NCBI RefSeq assembly: GCF_013393385.1
Contig: NZ_AP023239.1
Span: forward strand, 4,774,001-4,838,000
Length of the DNA stretch: 64,000 nt
Direction: 5' to 3'
DNA from: Paenibacillus sp. URB8-2
GTDB lineage: Bacteria; Bacillota; Bacilli; Paenibacillales; Paenibacillaceae
The notes beneath the pieces are model-generated. The model did not search any database, was not told where the DNA came from, and was given only the letters and a program-made list of their open reading frames with translations. Of this stretch, positions 51,369 to 60,428 are shown one piece after another. The position numbers and the translations under genes are program-made. Within the stretch, counting starts at the first letter, position 1; every line of letters starts with the position of its first letter.

Positions 51369-51671
51369 TTACAATTCATCTCTTTGGTGCTCCCACAGCT
51401 TGCGTCTCCAGGGCTGCCTCGCTCCCCTTCCCTCCGGGAAACTCCAGAACAAAGGAACGTACCCCGCAGGATGACGCGTTTCGGCCAAGCGCTCCTCGGC
51501 GCCGTAATATGCGGCAGCATCCTCCCGGATACTGTATCGGCCTATTGTCTTCGCCTCTTCATCCTGGGCGCCAATCCGTTCGCGGTCCGTTCCTTCCTTC
51601 TCTAGGGCAGCTTCGATTCGATCATAGTAATCGCCGTAATCGAGAAGATGGCTTATCTTGCTATTCAACAA
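51369..51671 (-). CDS. Small hypothetical protein (100 aa)
   Basis: A frame starting at TTG with GGAGGG four bases upstream. The product is hydrophilic, with a helical start (LNSKISHLLDYGDYYDRIEAALEKEG) and no family I recognise. It runs up to the sigY promoter on the same strand. The good ribosome site is the main support. Confidence 0.45.
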   Translation of the reverse strand: MLNSKISHLLDYGDYYDRIEAALEKEGTDRERIGAQDEEAKTIGRYSIREDAAAYYGAEERLAETRHPAGYVPLFWSFPEGRGARQPWRRKLWEHQRDEL

Positions 51672-51696
51672 CAGTCCCTCCGTTCACCCTTTATCC

Positions 51697-51748
51697 AGGA
51701 AGAAACGGCTCGCCGTCCTTTTAAGGACAGGACCATTTCTTGTAATAT
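51697..51748. repeat. Dispersed structured repeat, copy 2
   Basis: AGGAAGAAACGGCTCGCCGTCC...AAGGACAGGACCATTTCTTGT, ending TAATATAT. It shares the AGAAACGG start, an internal GTCCT/AGGAC stem and the TTTC(T)-GT-AATAT end with the copies at 47524, 63263 and 63366. It lies just upstream of the 51369 gene. Confidence 0.65.
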
Positions 51749-51774
51749 ATGACAAATTAATAAGACGCAAGGCA

Positions 51775-51820
51775 TAAAAAAAGAACGCAAACCGGGATGA
51801 TTCCACAGTCTGCGTGCTTC
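51775..51820 (-). terminator. Probable terminator of the dedA-thioredoxin-hydrolase unit
   Basis: AAGAACGCA pairs with TGCGTGCTT (one mismatch), and the A-run at 51776-51782 gives a minus-strand U-tract. It lies 100 bp past the metallo-hydrolase stop. Confidence 0.5.
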
Positions 51821-51918
51821 GCAAGGTAAATGTTACATTTAATTAACATCATTGTAGCAAGTTTGTAGTCTTTTGTCCAGCCTATTTCTCGTTTTTTGTC
51901 GATTGCTGATGCCTTCCG

Positions 51919-52545
51919 TCAAGATGCATAAGGATTGTTGGCGCACTCAAAGCCGATCCTCGTCCTTGGGCCGTGCCCCGGGTGTACAGTCACATCGTCG
52001 TCCATCTTGAACAGCTTGTTCTGGATGGAGTCCAGCAGATCGCGCTCTCTTCCGCCCGGCAAATCCGTCCGTCCGACACTCAGCCGGAACAGCACATCGC
52101 CGGAGAACAAGTCGCTTCCGCACAAAAAGCTTACGCTTCCCGGAGAATGGCCCGGGGTGTGGAAGACGCGGAATGTATGGCCGATGAGTTCAAGGGTCTG
52201 ACCCTCGTCCAGATCGAACTCGGCGGGGTCCGTCGTAATCGGCGGCGATACGTTCGGCCACATAAGCGAGCCGTTCAGCTTGGCGCTTGTCAGCCAGTCG
52301 CTCTCCAAGGCATGAAGATAGACCGGGCAGTTCTTCAGCTTGCGGATCTCGTCGACGCCGCCGATATGGTCAAAATGCGCATGCGTCAGCAGAATCGCCT
52401 CGATCTCCATGTCCTGAATGGCCCGCACAAGCGGAGCCGGGTTCATGCCGGGGTCGATAATGATGCCTTTGGCGGGGTCCGTTCCCGTCAACAGATAGGC
52501 GTTGGTCTGCAAAGGACCGAGATTAAAACTCCGAATGTTCAGCAT
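51919..52545 (-). CDS. Metallo-beta-lactamase-fold hydrolase (YqgX-like)
   Basis: 208 residues with the HxHxDH zinc motif THAHFDHIGG (His55-His60), FHTPGHSPGS and VHPGHGP, as in glyoxalase-II-like hydrolases such as B. subtilis YqgX. The substrate is not known. Last gene of a three-gene unit (dedA, thioredoxin-like, hydrolase) with gaps of 3 bp or less. Confidence 0.82.
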   Translation of the reverse strand: MLNIRSFNLGPLQTNAYLLTGTDPAKGIIIDPGMNPAPLVRAIQDMEIEAILLTHAHFDHIGGVDEIRKLKNCPVYLHALESDWLTSAKLNGSLMWPNVSPPITTDPAEFDLDEGQTLELIGHTFRVFHTPGHSPGSVSFLCGSDLFSGDVLFRLSVGRTDLPGGRERDLLDSIQNKLFKMDDDVTVHPGHGPRTRIGFECANNPYAS

Positions 52546-52548
52546 GGC

Positions 52549-53115
52549 TTAAAAACCGGAAATCAGTTCGCGCAGTTCCTTGACGATCACGGCCTGATAT
52601 TCCGTTCCCTCCCCGTAAGCTTGGCCCATCGCCTTGCGGACCTCTGCGATTTTGGCTTCATAGTCCGGAGCCTCGCGGTCCGGATTCTCTCTCTTAAAAT
52701 CATTCATCAGCGTCTGTACATGCTGGGGGCGAGGACCCCAATGTCCTAGCACATGACCGCCAGTATCCGCGATAATGACGATCGGCACCGCACGTCCGCC
52801 CATGGTCAGATAATCGTCCATCACATCCTGATTATCCTCCAGAATGAGCACTTCCGCCCGGATGCCGGCCGTCTCCAAAATCCGGAATACGGCAGGCACA
52901 TTGCGGACGACGTCGCCGCACCAGTCGGCGGCCAAAATAAGCGAGCGCAGATCGTCGCGGTGGTTGAGGCTTTCAAAAAACTCCCGATCGCTCTCGTTCT
53001 GCCAGGAAAAAGCTTCATACCAGGATTCAAACGCCTGCTGGTTCTTCGTCATGCCCTCCACGAATTGACGGGGCGTCAGGCCCTGTCCGAATTTGGAGGC
53101 GAGATTTTGCTTCAT
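52549..53115 (-). CDS. Thioredoxin-fold protein with a single-cysteine WCGDV motif
   Basis: 188 residues in the thioredoxin-like family defined by AADWCGDVVRNVP at the usual active-site place. The second active-site cysteine of thioredoxin is missing, as is usual for this family, so it is not a classical disulfide reductase. A cis-proline-like site (GGRAVPIVIIAD) is kept. It overlaps dedA by 4 bp. Role unknown. Confidence 0.72.
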   Translation of the reverse strand: MKQNLASKFGQGLTPRQFVEGMTKNQQAFESWYEAFSWQNESDREFFESLNHRDDLRSLILAADWCGDVVRNVPAVFRILETAGIRAEVLILEDNQDVMDDYLTMGGRAVPIVIIADTGGHVLGHWGPRPQHVQTLMNDFKRENPDREAPDYEAKIAEVRKAMGQAYGEGTEYQAVIVKELRELISGF

Positions 53116-53729
53116 GCCGCATTACCTCTTTTCTTTTTGGAGTGGATCCACTTAAATAGAAAATAAACCACGATCAGCGCGATGGCTCCGATGATGATTT
53201 CATGCGTATACGCGGAGGCTTTTTCATCAATATTCTCCCAATTTTCACCCAGGCTCATGCCGAGATAAACAAATAAAACGCTCCAGGGAATGACGGCCAG
53301 CGTCGTCAGCACAATAAACCGCCAGAGCGGCATACGTGAAATCCCCGCCGGGACGGAAATGGCGTGCCGCACGACCGGAATAAACCGAGCCGTAAAAATA
53401 ACGCCGGTGCCGTACTTCTCAAACCAGGCTTCCGCATGGTCGATATGGTGCTTTTTGATAAAAATGTATTTGCCGTACCGCTCCAGCACCGGCCTGCCGC
53501 CGTAGCGTCCGATCCAGTACACGAAAATCTGAGCGATCACCCCGCCTATCGTACCGAAGAGAACGGCCCCGAAGAAATTAATCTCTCCCAAATGAACTAA
53601 ATAACCGCCGTAGGCCAGGACGATTTCGCTCGGTATGACTTCAATCATAAGTCCGATCATGATACCGATGTATCCCAAACTTTGAATCCATTCAAACAGC
53701 TGCGAGACCAGATCTGAAATGACATGCAA
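53112..53729 (-). CDS. DedA-family membrane protein
   Basis: 205 residues with the DedA/VTT domain: VIPSEIVLAYGGYL, GGVIAQIFVYWIGRYGGR and the FTARFIPVVRHAISVPAG motif with its conserved arginines, and a helix near the C-terminus followed by a basic tail. DedA proteins are undecaprenyl-phosphate/phospholipid transporters needed for envelope balance. It starts the three-gene unit. Confidence 0.83.
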   Translation of the reverse strand: MHVISDLVSQLFEWIQSLGYIGIMIGLMIEVIPSEIVLAYGGYLVHLGEINFFGAVLFGTIGGVIAQIFVYWIGRYGGRPVLERYGKYIFIKKHHIDHAEAWFEKYGTGVIFTARFIPVVRHAISVPAGISRMPLWRFIVLTTLAVIPWSVLFVYLGMSLGENWENIDEKASAYTHEIIIGAIALIVVYFLFKWIHSKKKRGNAA

Positions 53730-53891
53730 CTTTCGTTCCTCCTCCCGTTTTTACTGAATGCCGTCAGTGCCCTATGTACAACCCCGGACCCTTGCTTGCA
53801 TTCTTGTCTATGCAGTAGGTTTCTATTAGCCTATTCTAGCATAGGGATGCTTACGACTTCTAGTTTGGCGGAGAGAATGGAACTTCGGTCA

Positions 53892-53943
53892 TTGACATAG
53901 CGGGTTGTCCTTGGCTATTATACATTTAAACAATTATCTAAAT
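53892..53943 (+). promoter_or_regulatory. sdpRI promoter with inverted repeat
   Basis: TTGACA (53892-53897) and TATTAT (53916-53921) are 18 bp apart. ATTTA (53924-53928) and TAAAT (53939-53943) form an inverted repeat right after the -10, where an autorepressor such as SdpR would bind. The repeat is short, so the operator is a suggestion. Confidence 0.65.
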
Positions 53944-53964
53944 ATCGAAAGGTTATTGAAAAAG

Positions 53965-54243
53965 ATGAACGACTCCTTTAAAGCGCTGGCCGACCCTACC
54001 CGCCGGCAAATCATCCGTCTGCTGCGCGACAAGGACCGGACCGCAGGGGAAATCGCCGAATTTTTCAACATGTCCAAACCGAGTATTTCCCATCACCTGA
54101 ATGCGCTTAAAACTGCGGGACTCGTGCAGGACGAGCGCCAGGGGCAGTTCATCCGCTACACCCTTAATACCACCGTTTTGGATGAGGTGCTGAGCTGGCT
54201 GCTGGAACTGAAGGATGGTCCCCAGGACAAAAAAGGGAAATAA
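53965..54243 (+). CDS. sdpR: ArsR-family repressor SdpR
   Basis: 92-residue winged-helix protein: FKALADPTRRQIIRLLRD, then helix-turn-helix EIAEFFNMSKPSISHHLNALKTAGLV and the wing DERQGQFIRYTLN. It lacks the cysteine pair of metal-sensing ArsR proteins, as SdpR does. The start at 53965 is preferred by homology to 90-aa SdpR. It is followed by sdpI 19 bp later. Confidence 0.83.
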   Translation: MNDSFKALADPTRRQIIRLLRDKDRTAGEIAEFFNMSKPSISHHLNALKTAGLVQDERQGQFIRYTLNTTVLDEVLSWLLELKDGPQDKKGK

Positions 54244-54262
54244 AAAATCGGAGGATAATGCG

Positions 54263-54916
54263 ATGGAAAATTTCAAATGGAAGTGGCAGGACACTGTTGC
54301 CGTTGCGGCGGGTCTGCTTACGGTCGGCTTCGCTCTGGTCAATTACCACCGGCTGCCCGCGCAGCTCCCGGCTCATATCGGCATATCGGGAGAATTCGAC
54401 GAATTTTGGAAAAAAAGCTCGGTAATTTTGATGTTTGGCGGGCTTGGGGTTCTGCTGCCGGTATTGATGCAGATTACGCGTTCCCTCGATCCGAAAAAAG
54501 AGCGCTATACCAAATTCGAGAATGCCTATGCGATGATCCGCCTGGCCGTATCCCTGATCATCGACTCCGTACTTGCCGTTTCCGTATTATACGGGCTTGG
54601 CATCTCCCTGCCGGGCTCCAGAATTGCAATCGCCGTGCTCGGAGCGGCATTTATTGTCATCGGCAATTATATGCCGCAGGTGAAGGACAACTACTTTCTC
54701 GGCGTGAAGACACCCTGGACGCTGGCCAGTCCGGAAGTGTGGCGAAGAACCCATCGTCTCGCCGGAGCGCTCTGGTTGGCGGCGGGCATCGTTATTATCA
54801 TTAGCGCATTTCTTCCAGGAAAATGGTTTACCTTTACTATGATCGCCGCGCTTCTGCTTGCCGTCGTATTCCCATGTGTATATTCGTGGGCGGCTTACCG
54901 CCGCTTAAGAGTGTAG
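54263..54916 (+). CDS. sdpI: SdpI-family membrane immunity protein
   Basis: 217 residues with six hydrophobic helices. It has the SdpI motifs LPAHIGISGEFDEFW and NYMPQVKDNYFLGVKTPWTLASPEVWRRTHRLAG. In B. subtilis SdpI gives immunity to the SDP toxin and sequesters SdpR at the membrane. No sdpABC toxin genes are present here. GGAGGATAATGCG precedes the ATG at 54263. The last 22 bp overlap the convergent O-antigen-ligase-type gene. Confidence 0.85.
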   Translation: MENFKWKWQDTVAVAAGLLTVGFALVNYHRLPAQLPAHIGISGEFDEFWKKSSVILMFGGLGVLLPVLMQITRSLDPKKERYTKFENAYAMIRLAVSLIIDSVLAVSVLYGLGISLPGSRIAIAVLGAAFIVIGNYMPQVKDNYFLGVKTPWTLASPEVWRRTHRLAGALWLAAGIVIIISAFLPGKWFTFTMIAALLLAVVFPCVYSWAAYRRLRV

Positions 54917-57477
54917 GCTCCGGCCACCTTACGTTGCCCCTTCAGCCCTGATGCCTCCCGCTTCAGGGCTTCCATTCGCTCATAAAGGGCGCGGGCTTCG
55001 GCCGTATACCGGAAGTTCCGGTCGTTGTGCAAGGCCGTTCCCGCCGTTTCTGCCGCAAGCAAAAAATACTGTCTCAGCAGTTCCCGCCCCATTTCCGCGC
55101 AGCGCAGCGCTTCTCTTCCGTCTCCCTTTGCCAGGTAACGCTCCCCCATCGTCAGCATTCGCCCTATGGCTTCCGTTCGTTTAACGTAATTAAAAACGTC
55201 AAGCCGCTGCCCCCGGTGCAGCCAGTACAAAGCTTCGCCCGGAGGTCCTGTCTCCGAGACAGCTTCGGCCATCGCCCAGGTTAATGCAGGGTTTATCGGC
55301 GAATAGCGCAGGCCTGCCGTTAATATTTCCTCCCTCCGTTCAGGCGCAAGAAGAGAAGACAGCGCCAAGGCGCTCTTCGGAGACAACGGGTTCCAGGAGA
55401 GCGACCGTTCCAGCAGAACAAGCGTCTCCTGCGTCTGGCGTGCCGATGCCGCCGCGCGGTACAGCGCTTCTCCCCGGTAGGCGCGGAAAGATATAAGACT
55501 GAGCGCAAGCAGCAGGCAGCAGACTCCGGCTGCCGTCAGACTTCGGGCAAGTGGGTACAGGTTAAGGGACTTCTTTCTCCGCCGGCCCCCGGCGGGCGAG
55601 TGCCCGGCAGATGCAGGAATTGGGTGCATACGCTTCGGGGGTGAGAAGCTGGATAAGTGATCTGTAGGCGTATGCTCTAAAGTTGAAAACCTGGATAAGT
55701 GATCTGTGGGCGTATGCTCTAAAGTTGAAAACCTGGATAAGTGATCTGTGGGCGTATGCTTCGGTGTCAAATACTTTAAGGGCGTACGCTTTGCAGGGAG
55801 AATCTTTGCAGGTAGTCTCCATGCGGATGGACGCCGACCGGAAAGACTTCCGGCCTTGACGGCTTCGGCTATGGCCAGCGCGGGCAGCCAGAACAGCAGC
55901 AGCCAGAACAGGCCGTAGCTCCAGTCGAAATCGACGGCGCCGTGCAGGATGATGACCAGAAACGGAGGCAGCAGCCGCCGGGAATGGGCGCTGATCAGCC
56001 AGCCCGCCGCCGCAAGGCTTATGGCGGCGGCCGCTGCTCCAATGACTCCGACGTTCAGGAGGAGATCGAGGTATCCGCTGTGCACCTGGCTGCCCACATA
56101 GGGGCGGGACTGGACGGCGAGATAGGCGCTGCGCCAAGTCTCCCCGCCCCGGCCCAGCCAGGGCGCCTCCGCCGCGAACCGCAGGGCGTCGCGGTACATC
56201 AGCCCGCGCGCGGCGACCGTCGAAGACGGTCCCGTCCCCCGCGCGCACAAGAGTCAGGACGGCGGCTCCGCCCGCCGTCCAGGCCAGCGCCGCCAGCGTC
56301 AGCGCGGCGGCGCGCCCCCGACCGGCCGCGTGCTGCGCGCGGCGGCCCAGCCACAGGCCGGCGGCCAGCGCGCCGGCCCAGAGCCCGGCCAGCAGCGGCA
56401 GGCCGGGCAGGGGAGCCGCGGGCAGGGCGGCCAGCCCGCGGTAGAGCAGCGCCGCCGCCGCTAGGGGGCGGCACCGGCGGCAAGCAGCGGCAGGGCGAGC
56501 CGCCGCTGCAGGGGCAGGGCGGCGGCAGCGGCGCAGGCCGCCGCCAGCCACGCGCCGCGCGACTCGCTGAGCAGCAGCGCGGCGGCGTACGGGAACAGCG
56601 GCGCCAGGCGAAGCAGCTCGCCGCGCAGGGGCCCTTTGGCCGTTCTGCGGTGGCCAAAGCCAAAGGGCTCCGCTTGCTTTGCCACCGGTTCTCTGCCCTT
56701 CCAACCGGAGCCGTTCCTGCCGCTGCCTGTCCAGCCCGAAAGTATGCCTCCTCCGTCCTTACCTTTCAGGCTTAGCCCAGCATCTCGCCGGTAAGAAAGC
56801 GCAACGCCTCCGCCCTCGCTATTCCGTTCGAGCCGCTTACCACTATGATCGGCGCAGCTTTGAGCGGCCGCGAACAGCCGCTCCAGCAGAAAAACGGCCA
56901 TCGCCGCGCCGAAGGCGTTCGGATATTGCAGCAGCCCTCCAAGTCTTGCGCCCGCGGCGCTGACTTCGGGCGAGGCGCTGTTCAATACCGCATACGGAAT
57001 AGGGAGCGCCCCGCAAAAGGAAAGCAGTCCACTCAAACATAGAAGCATGCCCACCGCATGCCAGGCAGCCCAAAGCAGCCGGCCTGCGCTGTAACCCGAC
57101 GCGGCCGTCCAGACCAGGATAGCGAAGCTGGCGAATCCGCTCCAGCGCAGCAATTCGTTCATCGTCCCCTGTGCGGATAAGGGGCCTCTTATCCAATCGG
57201 CGGCATACAGAATAATCATCACGACGAGGCCGCCGAGCATGATTGTATGAGCCCAGTTCCCATTCCATGCCTGTCTGCGCTCCCCTCCTCCTTGGAGAAG
57301 GCTGGCCGCAGCGGCTCCGCACAGCAGGAACCAGATCGTCCAAATGGGATACCCGTCCTCCGGGAAGAACAGCCCCCGCTTCACACAGGCGACAGCCGCA
57401 AGCCCCGCAGCCATTGCCGCACCTATATCCCTCAACTGTAACTTTTCAGCCCATCGGCTGTCGCTGCTGTTTCGCAT
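54895..57477 (-). pseudogene. O-antigen-ligase/polymerase-type membrane protein with two frameshifts
   Basis: One long membrane protein in three pieces. Frame A (57477-56464) holds eight or more helices; frame B (about 56464-56236) continues with ALLYRGLAALPAAPLPGLPLLAG and LTLAALAWTAGG; frame A resumes (56236-54895) with the family motif VAARGLMYRDALRFAAEAPWLGRG, a periplasmic HSGYLDLLLNVGVIG and a C-terminal TPR-like region. The shifts fall in homopolymers: a five-C run at 56464-56468 (plus strand G5) and a five-G run at 56236-56240 (plus strand C5). One base added in the first and one removed in the second restores one frame of about 860 codons. Either the assembly has two errors in very G/C-rich DNA or the gene is broken. 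A 42-bp tandem repeat lies in the linker. The function would be polymerisation or ligation of a polysaccharide. Confidence 0.7.
55649..55760 (-). repeat. 42-bp tandem repeat inside the O-antigen-ligase-type gene
   Basis: Two full 42-bp units (55649-55690 and 55691-55732) and a 28-bp third part. In the gene frame each unit encodes the 14-residue repeat HTPTDHLSRFSTLE, in a cytoplasmic linker between membrane and TPR-like regions. The units differ at only a few bases, so they are recent. Confidence 0.9.
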
Positions 57478-57510
57478 CGCCCTGTCTCCCATATTGTTCG
57501 TTAGCTTCAT

Positions 57511-58262
57511 TGTTGCCGTGTTTTTTCTCAGGGAAACAACCTTCTTTCAAGCGCAGGTGCAGAGCGGCAACAGGCTGCCTCCGGTACTCCTTCTCCCTCA
57601 ACCACCCCCGCAGACTAACAGGCTTAACCAGTAGACAAACAACCGATAGAGTTCAGGCAAAAATGAATTACCATTCATAATCTCACGGACATCCTAAAAA
57701 AACTGGTCAGCGAAACGGAGGTGGTAGGCAACGTGCTGGCCAGAACGCCGACGCCCGTTAAGATGCGTGGAAAAACGTTGCCAAGACTGCGGTGCATCAT
57801 CTCTGCTGCCGAACGCTGGCAATAGCCCGGCAAGTATAAGACTCGTTGTCTGCGTTATTGCAAAATTATAAGGAAAAACTCCAGCTTATTCAGGGGGAAA
57901 CCCAATAAATTGGAGTTTAGAGGGAATTTATCCCTTTTATTCGGATTAAAACCTCTTCCATACCTTTCTCCCCCGGAATTAGATGGAAGAATTCCATTTA
58001 ATTCAAATAGAATAAGAAAAACACTGAATTTAGATAGCGTTTTCCCCTTTAATTCCTAAGCGTTCCGCTTCGGTTTTTGGCACGAAAAAGGCATTGAAGC
58101 TCCTACTAGGAGTGCGTAAAGTAGAGGAGTACAGCATCGACAAAGCGGTTTTTTCAGCAAAAGATAAGTGCAAATTTTTAGGAAGGAGCCGCTTTTCCCA
58201 GTTGGCTGTTAAATACTATTGTAATTACTTCATTCCCGTGCTTGCTTTGCGGCTGCAATAGC
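57511..58262. other. Hairpin-rich non-coding stretch
   Basis: About 750 bp with no gene I can support. It holds several structures: a stepped hairpin at 57876-57918, a GGGAATTTATCCC near 57922, and an imperfect palindrome near 57973-58003. A 60-codon plus-strand frame ending at 58260 has no good start. It may be a decayed gene plus repeat elements. Confidence 0.5.
57876..57918. repeat. Stepped hairpin
   Basis: AAACTCCA pairs with TGGAGTTT, then TTATT with AATAA, then GGG with CCC, leaving a 5-nt loop. No U-tract follows, so it is not an ordinary terminator. No similar copy is seen elsewhere in the window. Confidence 0.6.
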
Positions 58263-58302
58263 AAAAACGGGCAGCCTCCTATTCAGAAGGCTGCCCGTTT
58301 CG
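58263..58302 (-). terminator. Terminator of the methyltransferase gene
   Basis: AAACGGGCAGCCT pairs with AGGCTGCCCGTTT around a short loop, with A-run on the left for leftward transcription. Confidence 0.85.
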
Positions 58303-58345
58303 TTACCCATATCTGCTATCGGCGTATATGATGTTCGGCAGGTTT

Positions 58346-59542
58346 TTAATGGCTCTTCGGTACGGTTGGGGCTGTGGGAAGCAGATCGGCGCACACGCGC
58401 TCCAGATAAGGCTTCGCTCCCAAAAAATCGCGGAATGCCGTATATTCGCGCCATTTTGCATCGCTGTCGCCGCTGCCGCTTTTGACCGCGCGGATCAAAA
58501 TATTTTTGGGCGTATGCTCCATGTCGATAAATTCAAGCAGCTGGGTGCGATAGCCCATGAGATCAAGCAGCTTCGCCCGGATCGCGTCGGTCGCCAGGGC
58601 GGAGAAGCGCTCCTTGAGGATGCCGTGCGACAGCAGCGGCTCCATGATTTCGTTCTCGATCTGGGCGAACAGTTCATGCTGGCAGCAGGGAACCGACAGG
58701 ATGACCGAGGCGCCCCAGCGCACCGCTTTTTCCAGCGCGGCATCGGTCGCGGTATCGCAGGCATGCAGCGTGACGACCATATCGACCCGGTCCAGCTCGT
58801 TGTAATCGGCGATGTCGCCGACAAGAAAGCGGAGCTTGTCATATCCCAGCTTGTCCGCAAGAGCGCTGCAATGGGCAATCACATCGGCTTTGAGATCAAG
58901 TCCGACAATGTTCAGCTCCCGCTTTTCCCTAACAGCCAAATAATGATACAGCGCAAACGTCAAATACGATTTGCCGCAGCCGAAATCAACGATCGTCAGC
59001 GGCCTGCCCGCCGGGAGAGAAGGCAGCACATCCTCCACCATCTCAAGGAACCGGTTGATCTGGCGGAACTTGTCATATTTCTTGGCATGCACCTTTCCGC
59101 TGTCGTTCATGATGCCGAGCTCGATCAGAAATGGCACCGGTTCGCCCTCCTCCAGCACATACTGTTTGCGCCGGTTATGGGAGAGGTCGGCTGCGGCTTT
59201 TTTCGTTGGCGGTTTGGTGAGGATCGTCGCTTTTAGCTTTTTGCTGATCAGCACCTGGTAATCCGCTTCCTCTGTACAAAGCAGTCCCTGCCGGAAGACA
59301 TCGCCCAGCAGCAATTTCAGCTCATCCGCCGCGGATTCGGCGGGGATATTCCTATGCTCCACCTGGGAGCCGGTATAATAGGCAAACTGGTAATGCAATC
59401 CATTTTTTAGCTGCACGGGCTTGATGCCCACTTTGGAGTAAGAGGCCCCGTCCTTTTTGCGCAGCTGGCTCAGGGTTCCAGCAATCAGGGAACGTCCTTC
59501 AATTAAGCGTTCAATCAGAGTATTCAGGGATTCCACAATCAC
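58346..59542 (-). CDS. SAM-dependent methyltransferase
   Basis: 398 residues with a class I methyltransferase core: VDFGCGKSYLTFALYHYLA (SAM motif I, near 185-203), NIVGLDLKADVI, and VVTLHACDTATDAAL plus SVPCCQHEL, which matches a widespread but uncharacterised RNA-methyltransferase-like family (with THUMP-less N-terminus). The N-terminal 150 residues look like a separate recognition domain (KKLKATILTKPPTKKAAADLSHNR). Substrate unknown. Confidence 0.78.
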   Translation of the reverse strand: MIVESLNTLIERLIEGRSLIAGTLSQLRKKDGASYSKVGIKPVQLKNGLHYQFAYYTGSQVEHRNIPAESAADELKLLLGDVFRQGLLCTEEADYQVLISKKLKATILTKPPTKKAAADLSHNRRKQYVLEEGEPVPFLIELGIMNDSGKVHAKKYDKFRQINRFLEMVEDVLPSLPAGRPLTIVDFGCGKSYLTFALYHYLAVREKRELNIVGLDLKADVIAHCSALADKLGYDKLRFLVGDIADYNELDRVDMVVTLHACDTATDAALEKAVRWGASVILSVPCCQHELFAQIENEIMEPLLSHGILKERFSALATDAIRAKLLDLMGYRTQLLEFIDMEHTPKNILIRAVKSGSGDSDAKWREYTAFRDFLGAKPYLERVCADLLPTAPTVPKSH

Positions 59543-59618
59543 AACCCGCTTTCAAAAATTAATAAATGGAGCCTACGGCTTCTTTGCGGCTGACGCTTGA
59601 TTCACCCAAGGATTCCCG

Positions 59619-60428
59619 CTAGGGCCGGGCATGGAACAATCCGCTGACAACCGTCACCGCATGGCCGGTCAGGAAGACCTTGTCTTCGCTTATTCTAAGC
59701 CGGAGTATTCCTCCGCGGCGGGATGCCTGATAAGCGGTCAGCTCCCGGCGCTTCAGCTTGTCCGCCCAGTAAGGGGCGAGAGCCGTATGCGCGGAGCCGG
59801 TTACGGGGTCTTCGTTCACGCCGATGCCGGGCGCAAAGAAACGGGATACAAAATCGATGCCCTCCCCGCCTCCTTTGGCGGTTACCGCAACGGCGCGGGG
59901 CGGCAGGCTCTTCAGTGCGGAAAAATCCGGACTCAGGCTCCTTAGCACAGACTCATCCCGGAGGCGGCCCAGCGCGTTATCGGCATAGAAAAATACTTCC
60001 TCAATGTCCTCCGCTTCCGCTCCCAGCGCGTCGGCCAGCCCCGGCATCGGCTCCGCCGGGAACAGATCGTAAGCGGGAAAGCAAAGCGTAATTCCGCCTT
60101 CGCTCCGCTCCGCCGTAAGCAGGCCGCTCAGCGTGTGAAATTCCGCCCGCTTCTCACGCGGAAGACGTCCGGTCTCCCAGAGGATATGGGCGCTTGCGAG
60201 CGTGGCATGCCCGCACAGCTTCACCTCGGCTGCGGGTGTAAACCAGCGCAGCCGGTAGCCTCCACCATTCTCCGGCCACAGAAACGCCGTTTCCGACAGA
60301 TTCATTTCCGACGCCGTCAGCGACATGAACTCTTCCGAGGCAGGCTGCTCCAGCAGGCATACCGCAGCCGGATTGCCCGCAAAGGCATGCTCGGTAAAAG
60401 CATCGACGATATAAATGGGAACGCTCAT
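59619..60428 (-). CDS. PhzF-family isomerase-like protein
   Basis: 269 residues with the PhzF fold: IYIVDAFTEHAFAGNPAAVCLL, catalytic Glu46 in NLSETAFL, and the C-terminal GVNEDPVTGSAHTAL. The phenazine enzyme itself is one member of a large family with mostly unknown substrates. The start at 60428 follows GGAGACGGG and overlaps the upstream stop as TAATG. Confidence 0.83.
   Translation of the reverse strand: MSVPIYIVDAFTEHAFAGNPAAVCLLEQPASEEFMSLTASEMNLSETAFLWPENGGGYRLRWFTPAAEVKLCGHATLASAHILWETGRLPREKRAEFHTLSGLLTAERSEGGITLCFPAYDLFPAEPMPGLADALGAEAEDIEEVFFYADNALGRLRDESVLRSLSPDFSALKSLPPRAVAVTAKGGGEGIDFVSRFFAPGIGVNEDPVTGSAHTALAPYWADKLKRRELTAYQASRRGGILRLRISEDKVFLTGHAVTVVSGLFHARP

Noticed and set aside
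52549..53115. Missing second cysteine in the thioredoxin-like protein taken as a mutation
   Set aside because: The single-Cys WCGDV motif is the normal form in this family, so it is not a defect.
56199..56704. High-G/C Arg/Ala/Pro-rich frames over the ligase gene
   Set aside because: Only one of the frames gives membrane-like sequence, and that one is used in the frameshift reading; the others are out-of-frame artefacts of G/C-rich DNA.
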